From Deltaproteobacteria bacterium (GTDB lineage: Bacteria > Desulfobacterota > Desulfobacteria > Desulfobacterales > Desulfobacteraceae), in the NCBI GenBank assembly GCA_027858995.1, contig JAQIBP010000081.1:1-40409 (forward strand): a stretch of DNA of 40,409 nucleotides, written 5' to 3'. The notes beneath the pieces are model-generated. The model saw only the letters and a list, made by a program, of their open reading frames with translations, was not told the DNA's origin and did no database searches. Of this stretch, positions 7,750 through 16,851 are shown piece by piece. The first letter of the stretch is position 1; every line of letters begins with the position of its first letter. The position numbers and the translations under genes were made by a program.

Positions 7750-8928
7750 ATGTTTTTTGTAGATAAGCCATATATTTCAGATTTTTTAAAAACTACTCTT
7801 AAAGAGAGCAGCATCCCTGTAGTTGGTACTGACATCGCACAAAAGTTGGATTTATATAAAGGCACAAAAATTATCAGTAAAGATGAAGCTGTGAAAATGG
7901 TTCAAAAGCAAGGAACTTCTATAATTTACACCACATCTGAAAACTCAATAGGATGGATTGCAAAATATTTACAATTCACCGGTCTTCCCAGGAAAATAGA
8001 TTTGTTTAAAAATAAATTAAAATTCCGCCAATTAATAGAGCCAATGTTTCCTGAATTTTATTTCAAGGAAGTTTATGTTAAGGAGTTAAAACAAATTCAA
8101 TTTGACAGCTTACCACTGCCGTTTATCATAAAACCCAGAGTTGGTTTTATGAGTATGGGAGTTTATAAGGTTGCAAATGCTGATGATTGGGCTATTACAA
8201 TAAATTCAATTATTAAAGAGATAGATAAGAATAAGGATCTATATCCTGCCCAGGTTGTGGATACAAGTTCATTTATTATTGAACAATGTATTGAAGGTGA
8301 GGAGTTTGCTGTTGACGTCTATTTTAATTCAGCAGGGGAACCTGTTGTATTAAATATATTGAAACATGTTTTTTCTTCAGATGCTGATGTTAGCGACAGA
8401 GTCTATACTACTTCCAAAAAAATCATTGAAAAAAACCTTGAAGAGTTTACAAAATTTGCAGGAAAAATCGGTAAACTTGCAGGAATAAAAAATTTCCCCA
8501 TGCATATTGAACTTAGAAGGGATGATAATGGGATGATCCTGCCCATTGAAATCAATCCAATGAGATTTGGCGGCTGGTGTACGACTGCTGATATATCGTT
8601 CATGGCTTATGGATTCAACCCTTACTTATATTATTACTCACAACAAAAACCTGACTGGTCAAAAATTCTCAAAGGGAAAGAGGGTAAACTTTTCAGTATT
8701 ATTGTGCTGGATAATTCAACAGGCATAAATATTGATCAAATTACTTCATTTGATTATGACAAACTGCTTTCAAATTTTGAAAAACCCATGGAACTGCGGA
8801 AAATTAATTTTAGAGAATACCCTGTTTTTGGATTTTTGTTCACAGAAACCAGAGAAGAGAATTTTATTGAACTTAAAAATATACTGCATTCAGATCTTAA
8901 TGAATTTATCTCAATCAGGCCTGCGTAA
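7750..8928 (+). CDS. ATP-grasp domain protein
   Basis: The 392-residue protein shows the ATP-grasp layout: an N-terminal domain (VDKPYISDFL) and the first nucleotide-contact strand LPFIIKPRVGFMSMGVYKV. Then come the acidic adenine-side segment SFIIEQCIEGEEFAVDVYF and the metal-binding ILPIEINPMRFGG with the E-x-N pair. Such enzymes activate a carboxylate as an acyl phosphate and ligate it to an amine or thiol; the substrate cannot be read from sequence. The ATG at 7750 follows AGAGGTAAT. Its last 18 nt overlap, tail to tail, with the decarboxylase gene on the other strand. Confidence 0.82.
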   Translation: MFFVDKPYISDFLKTTLKESSIPVVGTDIAQKLDLYKGTKIISKDEAVKMVQKQGTSIIYTTSENSIGWIAKYLQFTGLPRKIDLFKNKLKFRQLIEPMFPEFYFKEVYVKELKQIQFDSLPLPFIIKPRVGFMSMGVYKVANADDWAITINSIIKEIDKNKDLYPAQVVDTSSFIIEQCIEGEEFAVDVYFNSAGEPVVLNILKHVFSSDADVSDRVYTTSKKIIEKNLEEFTKFAGKIGKLAGIKNFPMHIELRRDDNGMILPIEINPMRFGGWCTTADISFMAYGFNPYLYYYSQQKPDWSKILKGKEGKLFSIIVLDNSTGINIDQITSFDYDKLLSNFEKPMELRKINFREYPVFGFLFTETREENFIELKNILHSDLNEFISIRPA

Positions 8929-10338
8929 TCTGGAAAACCAGTTCATAACCCTGGCTCCTGCACGGATGGAAAAAGGTTCTTTTCCTGGTTGATCCATAGG
9001 CATTTCACAATCTGGTCCATACATTTTTTCCATCATTTTCATGACTTGCTTTTTAACCATTCCCCTGAAAGGTATTTTGGCAATCATGCCATACATGGCT
9101 GCATTGCCACGGGCTCCGCTGCCTGGGTCTGCTCTGACCTGTTCCACTGCTTTTTTAAGATCATAAAGATATTGATCTGCCACATTTTCATGGACAGGTG
9201 TGACCATGGCATGAAGACCTTCCGGTCTCTGCAGCCTGTCTATATGCCATCCCTTTGAATCCATGACATCACCGACAGCAAAGATATTGAGTTCTGGATC
9301 TGTGGAGCAATATCCAAACAGACTGGCATGGGGTCTGCCCATAATTGCAAGGCCTTCAATACTATTGATACCTTTTAAAAGTTTTTTTGTTGTTATCATT
9401 GTACGGAGGGTAATATCCTGATAACCCTTTTGACCGAGAGCATTTATGGCAGCCCATGCTGCGGCAATGGGTCCACCCGGCCTGGTGCCGAGAAGGGCAG
9501 GAGAAGCAAATACTCCGCCGGGCCAGTCCTGCTGAATAAAAAACTGATGTTTCAAATACTCCATGTTCCGGTAAATTAAAATAGAAGCTCCCTTTGCTGC
9601 AAATCCATATTTATGGATATCTGCTGACATGGATGTCACCCCCGGCACCCTGAAATCAAACAGAGGCAGTTTATATCCGATCTGCTCTGCAAAAGGAAGA
9701 ATGAATCCACCCACACAGGCATCAACATGAAAGGGAATCTTGTTTGTTTTGGCAATTTCACCGATCTCTTCAATGGGATCAATAATGCCATGGGGATAGG
9801 AAGGTGCAGATGCTACAATCATGATGGTATTTCTATTGATTTTCTGTTTTAAAACCTCCACATCCATTTTAAATTCAGATGTCAAAGGAGTGTTTACCAT
9901 TTTTACACCAAAATATTTGGCTGCTTTGGACCATGCCACATGGATGCTTTGAGGGACAATCATTTCAGGCACTATTTTTTTAAATCTTTTTTTTGACAGA
10001 GCCAGCTCCCTATAGGCCATTACAGGCAGAAGACAGGATTCAGTGCCTCCTGAAGTTAATGTGCCGGCAGCATCTTCTCCTGCATTTAAAAGAGAGCCTG
10101 TCATTTGAACAACTTCATGTTCAAATCTCTTCAGACTTTTAAAAGCCATTGGATTTAATGCATTTTCACTGAAATAAAGGTTGTGAGCCTTTTTTAAAAA
10201 TTCAGTGTGATCTTCATTTAAATGATAAACAAGGGACCATGTCCGCCCATCAATATAATTGGCATCTTCTTTGCGGAATGATTTCATTTCAGATAAAACT
10301 TTTTGAAAGGATTGTCCTTCAGAAGGTATAATTTTCAT
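8911..10338 (-). CDS. PLP-dependent group II decarboxylase / sphingosine-1-phosphate lyase-like enzyme
   Basis: A 475-residue fold-type I PLP enzyme. Visible are the phosphate-binding TSGGTES (95-101), the PLP-stacking His133 in SIHVAWSKAA, the Asp206 that pairs with the pyridine nitrogen in HVDACVGG, and the Schiff-base Lys243 in SADIHKYGFAAKG. The PDxC/DxHKYG arrangement and overall pattern are closest to the sphinganine-1-phosphate aldolase branch of the glutamate/tyrosine/aspartate decarboxylase family, common in archaea and anaerobic bacteria. The substrate (aspartate, glutamate, tyrosine or a phospho-amino alcohol) cannot be chosen from sequence. The C-terminus is a basic, proline-containing tail. 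ATG at 10338 has AGGGGTT before it. Confidence 0.85.
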   Translation of the reverse strand: MKIIPSEGQSFQKVLSEMKSFRKEDANYIDGRTWSLVYHLNEDHTEFLKKAHNLYFSENALNPMAFKSLKRFEHEVVQMTGSLLNAGEDAAGTLTSGGTESCLLPVMAYRELALSKKRFKKIVPEMIVPQSIHVAWSKAAKYFGVKMVNTPLTSEFKMDVEVLKQKINRNTIMIVASAPSYPHGIIDPIEEIGEIAKTNKIPFHVDACVGGFILPFAEQIGYKLPLFDFRVPGVTSMSADIHKYGFAAKGASILIYRNMEYLKHQFFIQQDWPGGVFASPALLGTRPGGPIAAAWAAINALGQKGYQDITLRTMITTKKLLKGINSIEGLAIMGRPHASLFGYCSTDPELNIFAVGDVMDSKGWHIDRLQRPEGLHAMVTPVHENVADQYLYDLKKAVEQVRADPGSGARGNAAMYGMIAKIPFRGMVKKQVMKMMEKMYGPDCEMPMDQPGKEPFSIRAGARVMNWFSRLRRPD

Positions 10339-10449
10339 AATAACCCCTGATTTTTGATTTCATATCTTTTCCGCATCTGTAAACAATACAGTGTGTTAAT
10401 ATATTGTTTTGAATCATTTTTTACCCCATGAGAGATTTAAATCCAATAT

Positions 10450-11595
10450 TTAAAACCAATATCTAAAAATATAAGCAAAACTGATACCAAGATAATTACC
10501 CACAGCATACCCGATAATACCTGTTGTCAGGCCTGAAAGAATGATCTGCTTATTGTTCAGGGCACTTGCCACCATTGGCACAAATGGCGGAGAACAGATA
10601 GCAGCCATGGATGTGACAATAAAGGTATCCGTATCAATTTTCATGATACGGCAAAAGAGAGCATGGAGAATAAATGTCCCAAAAATACAGAAAGATATAT
10701 AAAACAGTAAAACCCAGTTGATGTGAACCAGATCCTGAATGCGTGCCATTGACCCCACCACAAGGCAGAAAATCAAAACAATATACATACCCAGCTGAAA
10801 TGTTTTTGTAATTTTTTGAATTTTGGGAATAAAGGATGCTGCAATTCCCAGGGTGGTAATCAGCAGAATGGTAACCACTGTAGAATACTCTTTAGGAAAA
10901 AGCCCTGAAATTCCCAGGGCAGTTCCCAAAATAATCAGGGACAGGAGAAGAGCAATCAACAAACCTTTGATGACCGGCCAGTTCAGCATATTACCATAGG
11001 AGCTGATATTCTCTATCTCTATCTCTGAGCTGTCACAGGAGAGTGCAGATGGTTTGAATTTTAACAAAAATTTATTCATCACTTTCTGGGCAATGGTTAT
11101 ACTGAAGATAATATAAATAAGGCTGATGAGAATGTCATAGGTATGCATAGTGACATAGATCGTAGGATCAACATCTAAAGCGGTTTTAATGGCAGCAAGG
11201 TTTGGAGTTCCTCCTGTATAGACACCAATGGCAAGTCCTGCAAGTTTCCACGAATCTGATACATATTCCCCAATCAAAATACTGCCTGCACCTGCCACTG
11301 CCACTATTATAATGGTGGCTCCCACCATGGACAAAATAGCCTTCCCCGCCATTTTGATCCAGGCCTTTACATTGAGGGAAAACAAAAGCAGGGGCAAGGC
11401 TATGGCAATTGATGCACCACTCAAACTATCCTGAATTGCTGCTGTATTTTCAGGTAGAATCATAAAATTCCCCAAAGCCGCACCCACAATATAGCAGATA
11501 AGCACAGCACCAATCTTGTCCAAAAAAGCAGATTTCATACATAGAAAAATCACGAGAAGCGGAAACAGAACATAAAAACCGATTAATATTGCCAA
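10450..11595 (-). CDS. DUF819 family membrane protein
   Basis: The 381-residue protein has about ten hydrophobic segments and the DUF819 (YjcL-like) signatures LIGEYVSDSWKLAGLAIGVYTGGTPNLAA and a C-terminal CSPPFVPMVASALNNKQIILSGLTTG block. The twin GGTPN and PPFVP loops in opposite halves suggest an inverted-repeat transporter fold. The family is thought to transport small solutes, but no substrate is established. The likely start is TTG at 11595, preceded by AAGGGGTTAAA. The gene lies 23 nt after the threonine aldolase gene, so the two probably share a transcript; amino-acid export or uptake would be a speculative link. Confidence 0.82.
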   Translation of the reverse strand: MAILIGFYVLFPLLVIFLCMKSAFLDKIGAVLICYIVGAALGNFMILPENTAAIQDSLSGASIAIALPLLLFSLNVKAWIKMAGKAILSMVGATIIIVAVAGAGSILIGEYVSDSWKLAGLAIGVYTGGTPNLAAIKTALDVDPTIYVTMHTYDILISLIYIIFSITIAQKVMNKFLLKFKPSALSCDSSEIEIENISSYGNMLNWPVIKGLLIALLLSLIILGTALGISGLFPKEYSTVVTILLITTLGIAASFIPKIQKITKTFQLGMYIVLIFCLVVGSMARIQDLVHINWVLLFYISFCIFGTFILHALFCRIMKIDTDTFIVTSMAAICSPPFVPMVASALNNKQIILSGLTTGIIGYAVGNYLGISFAYIFRYWF

Positions 11596-11618
11596 TTTAA
11601 CCCCTTATTTTCATAAGT

Positions 11619-12650
11619 TTAATCATTGCTGGTAAAAAAGTCTTTAAAAGTCTGGATGGTATAATCAATATCATCCTTTGAAATATCAAGATGGGTTACA
11701 AGCCTTAGATGACTGCTTGTGCCAATAACAACTCCCTTTTGTTTTAAAAAATTACAAAGATTGAACATATCAGCATTGATGTCTGCAAAAACCATATTGG
11801 TCTGCACGATTTTCATATTAATATGGATATCCTTAATTTCAGACAATCCTTTTGCCAAAGCCAGGGCATTTATATGATCCTGTTCCATGCGCTCAATATT
11901 ATTCAAAAGAGCATAAATTCCTGCCCCTGCCAGGAACCCAGCCTGCCTCATGCCTCCGCCAAGAACTTTTCGCCAGCGCCTTGCTTTTTTAATCTGTTTT
12001 TTTGAACCGCAAAGAACAGATCCCACAGGAGCACCCAGACCCTTTGACAGACAGCAGGAAATAGTATCAAAATATTTTGTAATCTCTTTAACATTAACTT
12101 TAAGTTTGACTGCTGCATTAAAAACTCTTGCCCCATCAAGATGAAAACTTAACCTGTTATTATCGGCTAATTTTTTTGCTTTTTCTAAATAGTCCAATGG
12201 CAGGACTTTTCCTGCCTGGGTATTTTCAAGGCATAAAAGTTTTGTGTTTGCAAAATGGATATCATCTGGTTTTATAAATTGTGATACTTTTTCAAGATTC
12301 AGAGTTCCATCCTCTTCAAAATCCAGGGGCTGTGGCTGAATACTTGCCAGTACGGCAGCACCTCCTCCTTCATATTTATAGGTGTGAGCATGCTGTCCCA
12401 CAATATATTCATCTCCCCTTTCACAATGGGTCATCAATGCCAGGAGATTGGTCTGGGTTCCACTGGCACAAAATATTGAATCCTGAGTTCCCAGCATGTT
12501 TGCAGCCAGTGCTTCAAGTTCATTTATGGTGGGATCTTCTCCATAAACATCATCCCCGACTTTGGCTGCCATCATAGCTTTTTTCATGGCAGTTGAAGGT
12601 TTGGTAACAGTATCGCTTCTTAAATCAATTTGTTTTTTCATAATTTTCAC
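11619..12650 (-). CDS. ltaE: Low-specificity L-threonine aldolase
   Basis: A PLP enzyme that cleaves L-threonine/allo-threonine into glycine and acetaldehyde. The sequence starts with the diagnostic IDLRSDTVTKPSTAMKKAM and has FCASGTQTNLLAL, HLDGARVFNAA (Asp172 to the PLP nitrogen) and the Schiff-base Lys203 in SCCLSKGLGAPVGS. 343 residues is typical. The GTG at 12650 has AGGA 7 nt before it, whereas the ATG nine nt later is too far from that site, so I prefer GTG. Its first 26 nt lie inside the end of the HNH nuclease gene of the defence operon, which may couple its translation to that operon. Confidence 0.92.
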   Translation of the reverse strand: MKIMKKQIDLRSDTVTKPSTAMKKAMMAAKVGDDVYGEDPTINELEALAANMLGTQDSIFCASGTQTNLLALMTHCERGDEYIVGQHAHTYKYEGGGAAVLASIQPQPLDFEEDGTLNLEKVSQFIKPDDIHFANTKLLCLENTQAGKVLPLDYLEKAKKLADNNRLSFHLDGARVFNAAVKLKVNVKEITKYFDTISCCLSKGLGAPVGSVLCGSKKQIKKARRWRKVLGGGMRQAGFLAGAGIYALLNNIERMEQDHINALALAKGLSEIKDIHINMKIVQTNMVFADINADMFNLCNFLKQKGVVIGTSSHLRLVTHLDISKDDIDYTIQTFKDFFTSND

Positions 12651-13701
12651 TAAAAAGTCCTAAATTATTGCAAGCGACTAAATATGGCCTGCGTAAAAAG
12701 TTTATTTCATGATAAGGGTTCTTGCCCGCCTCTTTGGTTTTAATGTTATAAAATTCTATTGCCGACTTACCATAATTCTCACATTCTTCTATAATTTGAT
12801 TCAACCAATACCTACCATCACAACCTGCGCATACGGATTTATATCTTTTAGTAATTCCAAACAGATTATCCCATGTTTTTATCTCTTCAGATAATTCAAC
12901 AGGACCAAATACCATTTCAATATTTTCAGATTTCAGATCGGAGATTGTCTGTGTATCGAAAGAAATTTCTATTTCAATATCATCAGAGGATTGGTCATAT
13001 AGATAGAATGCTTTGCGCCTCTCTCTTGATTCATCATGGAGTGGGTCTTTAGCACCTTTGTTAGAACTATTGCATTTGTGACATATTGGAATTAAGTTTT
13101 TAAAATTAATTGAATTAAATGGATATTTGGATTTTGGTAAATAATGATCATAGGCTTCACGAGTATGATTATATTCATTATCAAGAGGATATAAACCGCA
13201 AACAGGGCATTGGCCAATATTGTTTATTTTTACAAAATCTTTGTAATGTTCATCAATTGTTCCAATACGATTTTGTATTAATTTTAGATTAATAACACTG
13301 TCAAAAAGGCTTTTAAAGAAATTTTCAAACACTGATTTTAGTTCAGGGTGTAATAAATCAAGCTCACTGTATAAAAAAGGCGTGCAGTCTAATACACCCT
13401 TACACAAATTTTTAATTTCATTATTATCTTTATAATGTTTAATCAGGTCATCTTTTTCCGATTGATCAAAAGATTGAAAAATTTCATATACTTGTTGAAT
13501 AGGACCATAGAAGTAATCTTGAGTTATACGGTCGTTATAATGAATCTCAAGAGTGATTTCTTTTATCTCGTCAGGCAGTAGCTCCACACTATATTCAACA
13601 GCAGGATCTGCCTTGCACCAGACGTTATAAAAGAGCTGGTCAATCCAGTCCTGAAGTTTATAAATGCTATGCTCAGGCAATAATACATAAGGGAACAGCA
13701 T
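12625..13701 (-). CDS. HNH nuclease, last gene of the type I RM-associated defence operon (PtuB-like)
   Basis: A 358-residue protein with a helical N-terminal half and a central HNH nuclease core. Cys165-x2-Cys168 (QCPVCG) and Cys207-x2-Cys210 (ICHKCNSSNKG) form a zinc frame around Asp185-His186 in AYDHYLPKSKYPF and Asn202 in FKNLIPIC. The x-DHYLPKSxYPxxxxxxxNLIPxCxxCNxxK pattern is that of Septu PtuB and related abortive-defence HNH nucleases. The start ATG abuts the ATPase stop with no gap (13702/13701), so the two must be coupled. The ATPase+HNH pairing is what defines Septu-like modules. The C-terminal end overlaps ltaE by 26 nt. No catalytic residue appears to be missing. Confidence 0.85.
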   Translation of the reverse strand: MLFPYVLLPEHSIYKLQDWIDQLFYNVWCKADPAVEYSVELLPDEIKEITLEIHYNDRITQDYFYGPIQQVYEIFQSFDQSEKDDLIKHYKDNNEIKNLCKGVLDCTPFLYSELDLLHPELKSVFENFFKSLFDSVINLKLIQNRIGTIDEHYKDFVKINNIGQCPVCGLYPLDNEYNHTREAYDHYLPKSKYPFNSINFKNLIPICHKCNSSNKGAKDPLHDESRERRKAFYLYDQSSDDIEIEISFDTQTISDLKSENIEMVFGPVELSEEIKTWDNLFGITKRYKSVCAGCDGRYWLNQIIEECENYGKSAIEFYNIKTKEAGKNPYHEINFLRRPYLVACNNLGLFSENYEKTN

Positions 13702-15396
13702 TTATTTTTTCTCCATACTGTTCAAGATTCTTTTAATAAAAAGTATTTTCTCTACAGAATCACCAAGCAGGGCATTGACCTCATCAAGTAATGCCTGTTT
13801 TGACTCCCCTGCTTCAAATCGTTTTTTAATATCGTCTAACAGTGTTTCTGCATAGCCTCCAATGGTTTCCAGTTTTCCAAACGCTTTCATGGTTATTTTA
13901 TTAATGGATGCACCAAGAGTATTAAAATCAGGGTTTGTAACTTTTATGTTATTAGTTGTAAAAGACTTATCACAAAGCAGGACATGTTCAGGTCTGCTGT
14001 CAGAAATCATATAAGGCGTATGCGTAGTAATCAGCATCTCTCTCATTGTTGTAGATGCATGCCCTGTTTTAAAACAATCTCTTAGAGTGGAAATGAATTT
14101 TGCCCGCCAGTCAGGATTAAAATGTGTTTCCGGTTCATCAAGAAGGATCAGAGCATTCTCTTCTCTGAAAAGCAGACTCAGACCAATTGCATGTAAAAAT
14201 TGATGTTCACCGTCTGATAATGATTTATTATAAACAGTGCCAGATATACCCTTTTTCTTTAATACAAAATCTTTAAATCTGAAAATGCGTTCATCTGAAG
14301 GAAGCACCGGCACGGTTTCATTAACGTATAAACTTGATGACTCATATAACTCTTTTTTTAAATTTTCACTCACAGAAAATAAGTTTAAGGTAAGAAGTAT
14401 TTGAAAAGTTTTAAAAAGATCAATTGGATTGCCAAAATGAAGATTAAATGCCTCTTTGGTTGCTGCATTCACCTTATAATCCAGATATAACATCTCTGAG
14501 GAGTATTCATAATACTGACATGTTGAGCATTTTTTCAATTTATCAATTGCAGTTTGTAATTGCTGAGTGATTTTTAGTGTCTTGTATGTTTCTCCAAACT
14601 CATCTTCATTCTCTTCTAAAAGAGTTTTCGGGAAATCTTCATCAAATGATTTTATATGTGTACGAATTATTATACGAAAAGTCTTTATATCTTCAATGCC
14701 CAACTCTTGGTCAAAAGGTTTTAATATTTCCTTATCCTGTAATAATAAGTTGCTCAGAAGTACAGCCTGGCTGAAATCATTATCAAGGAAAACAAGCCTT
14801 CCTTCGGGTTGTGTCCTATAACCGGTTTGATTTTTGATGCTGTCTTTATATTCATCATAATGAATAAACCTCATTTTAAAAAATGGCAGGCTGAGAATCT
14901 CATTTTGCCCGGAAGAATAGCCGATGATATATGATGGTAAAAATTTTTTTATTTCTATACTTGAAAGCTTTGTTTCTTTTTTATCCTCAAAATCTCCCCG
15001 ATTTATCCAATGTACTTCCGGCTCTTTTTGACTCTCTTTTTTTATCAGGATACGAGCATTTGAAGTTTGTCTGTCCCATGAAAAAGGAAAGAAATATTCT
15101 ATTACAAAGGCATCCGGTGCTGCAAGTTCTGCTCTGAAACCATTTGGATTTGTCTCTTCATCATACTCAAAATTATCAGGTCTATAATTTAAATGACAGC
15201 ACTCAATATGATAAAATATTGATGCCAGCACTTCTAAAATATTAGATTTACCACTGCCATTGCGACCTGCAATTACATATGGATTAAATTCATCAATTTT
15301 ATCAAAATTTAATTCTTTTAAAAATCGGATTTCAAAGCCCGGTTGAAAGCTTCTAAAACCTTTTGGATCATCAATTTTCAATCGAATCAGTTTCAA
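13702..15396 (-). CDS. Restriction system-associated AAA/SMC-like ATPase (PtuA-like)
   Basis: A 564-residue ATPase of the OLD/RecF/SMC-like branch. Walker A GRNGSGKS is at residues 44-51 in the context FNPYVIAGRNGSGKSNILEV. A long insertion (about 90-380) follows. The ABC-type signature is SLSDGEHQFLHAIGLSLLF, and Walker B LILLDEPETHFNPDW comes directly after it, with the switch histidine in LITTHTPYMISDSRPEHVLL. There is no Toprim domain, so the nuclease function would come from the HNH partner. Proteins of this type are known as restriction-system-associated AAA ATPases because they sit beside type I hsd genes; PtuA of Septu is the functional analogue. It abuts hsdS (15397/15396) and the HNH gene without spacing. 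Confidence 0.85.
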   Translation of the reverse strand: MKLIRLKIDDPKGFRSFQPGFEIRFLKELNFDKIDEFNPYVIAGRNGSGKSNILEVLASIFYHIECCHLNYRPDNFEYDEETNPNGFRAELAAPDAFVIEYFFPFSWDRQTSNARILIKKESQKEPEVHWINRGDFEDKKETKLSSIEIKKFLPSYIIGYSSGQNEILSLPFFKMRFIHYDEYKDSIKNQTGYRTQPEGRLVFLDNDFSQAVLLSNLLLQDKEILKPFDQELGIEDIKTFRIIIRTHIKSFDEDFPKTLLEENEDEFGETYKTLKITQQLQTAIDKLKKCSTCQYYEYSSEMLYLDYKVNAATKEAFNLHFGNPIDLFKTFQILLTLNLFSVSENLKKELYESSSLYVNETVPVLPSDERIFRFKDFVLKKKGISGTVYNKSLSDGEHQFLHAIGLSLLFREENALILLDEPETHFNPDWRAKFISTLRDCFKTGHASTTMREMLITTHTPYMISDSRPEHVLLCDKSFTTNNIKVTNPDFNTLGASINKITMKAFGKLETIGGYAETLLDDIKKRFEAGESKQALLDEVNALLGDSVEKILFIKRILNSMEKK

Positions 15397-16851
15397 TTAT
15401 ATTCCCTTTAAAACAATCTCTTTTCTATCTTCATCAAAGGATTGTGACAGTACCGGCTCTTTATTTTCCAGCATCATAAAAATCATCTCTTTAATCTCAT
15501 CATATGTTGGCATTTTAATAAAATCAGCTTTTTCCAAATCATCCCAAAGTTCATCAAAATTAAAAGGATTTCCATTCCTGCTTTTAATAATGTTTAATAG
15601 TTCTTGCTTTGAAAATGGTTTTTGAACTTTCAATTGCGCTTTTACTGATGTGGCGACCCTAACAGGCTCAGGCTTTATTTCAATATCTTTTTTTATAGGG
15701 ATTTTACTCAAATCCAGCTCTCCTTTAAAAGCACGCTGGCTTAATGCACCATAAAGGTTTTCAAGTTCTGTAAGGCTTTGTTTGTATTTTGATTTTATGG
15801 ATGTTATTTTTTCTACTATTTGAGCAAACTTGTTTTGGAGGAGAAGAGGAGGTGTAATAAAATTAATTTTTTTCATGACTGACATTGGTGGGATGTTAGG
15901 TATGCCAGCACCTCTGTTTGGAGTTATATATTTTGTTCTGAATGATGGGTGGCTAAAAACATAAATAAAAAATATTTGGAGCATTTCTTCTGTGTTTAGT
16001 GTAATTTTTAACAATGCCTGATTAATTATACCTGGCAAAGCATCTTGTGGTACAATTGATAATTTACCCAAGTAAACACCAGAACAACTAATTAAAATAT
16101 CACCACCTTTTACCTCGAAGTCTTCCAGTTTTTCAAAATCACTCTGATTAATATAGTATCGTTTGAAAGAATAATCATTATTCAGTGCATGATATTGTTC
16201 ATAAACAAGATAACCCTTATCAACAAATATTTCTTTTTTTAAAGAGCCACCGAAGGGTCCTCTTTTTAGCGAATTCTTTTTTTTTGAAACTAAGTCTGGT
16301 AATTTTTTCAAATCCCAGTTTTTTTCATTATTTATTGGATTCCCAAACATCTCCCAAAATGCACTTTTCAGCAATTCATCAAAAAGCTCAATGCTCTCTT
16401 TACGTTTAGCAATTAAGTTTTCTGCGCTGGAAAGAATTGTGGTTATACGGATTTGGTCATCGTAGCTTTTTGGAATTGGAATTGGAATTTTGCTTATATA
16501 CTTTTTTGAAATATGTTTTAAGCCAGCACCTTTAAATCCTTTTTCCAAGACACGAATATTATTTAATAAGTACAAATAAGCATAAAAAGTATGAATGTCG
16601 ACCTCTGGCTTGGCTTGCGCAATAAGACAGTCATTAGTAGTAGAAAATTTGTTTTGTTGATAATGAATACTTGCATTACCGCCAGTTCCAAAAATTAACG
16701 ATTGCCCTATATAATCAAAATCATTAATATATTTGGATAACATACTACTTGAAGTATAAAACGGATATTCTCCAGTTTTTGCCCCGTCCTTTGCTTTTTT
16801 TCCAGATTTTGGTAAGAACTCAAAGAGTTCATTAAACGTTTTCATTCTCAT
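15397..16851 (-). CDS. hsdS: Type I restriction enzyme specificity subunit HsdS with C-terminal extension
   Basis: HsdS sets the DNA target of the type I complex. The protein has two target-recognition domains: TRD1 about residues 1-140 and TRD2 about 185-345. Each is followed by a coiled-coil spacer: residues ~140-180 with IRITTILSSAENLIAKRKES, and ~345-385 with NKFAQIVEKITSIKSKYKQS then LSQRAFKGELDL. After that point typical HsdS proteins end, but this one continues for about 100 residues. The tail has a Lys/Pro/Val linker and a compact helical part (KPFSKQELLNIIKSRNG, then NFDELWDDLEKADF). The tail may dock the AAA/HNH pair. The start shares one base with the hsdM stop (TAATG); an ATG two codons later is an alternative start. 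Confidence 0.93.
   Translation of the reverse strand: MRMKTFNELFEFLPKSGKKAKDGAKTGEYPFYTSSSMLSKYINDFDYIGQSLIFGTGGNASIHYQQNKFSTTNDCLIAQAKPEVDIHTFYAYLYLLNNIRVLEKGFKGAGLKHISKKYISKIPIPIPKSYDDQIRITTILSSAENLIAKRKESIELFDELLKSAFWEMFGNPINNEKNWDLKKLPDLVSKKKNSLKRGPFGGSLKKEIFVDKGYLVYEQYHALNNDYSFKRYYINQSDFEKLEDFEVKGGDILISCSGVYLGKLSIVPQDALPGIINQALLKITLNTEEMLQIFFIYVFSHPSFRTKYITPNRGAGIPNIPPMSVMKKINFITPPLLLQNKFAQIVEKITSIKSKYKQSLTELENLYGALSQRAFKGELDLSKIPIKKDIEIKPEPVRVATSVKAQLKVQKPFSKQELLNIIKSRNGNPFNFDELWDDLEKADFIKMPTYDEIKEMIFMMLENKEPVLSQSFDEDRKEIVLKGI
15400..15699 (-). other. Extra ~100-residue C-terminal domain of HsdS
   Basis: These codons encode the part of HsdS beyond the second conserved spacer. The first 25 or so residues are a Lys/Val/Pro-rich linker. 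The remainder is a mixed helical segment with an acidic patch (FDELWDDLEKADF) and a closing ILENK/SFDEDRKEIVLKGI-like strand. I know of no assigned function. Its position next to the ATPase gene suggests a protein-interaction role, which is inference. Confidence 0.5.
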
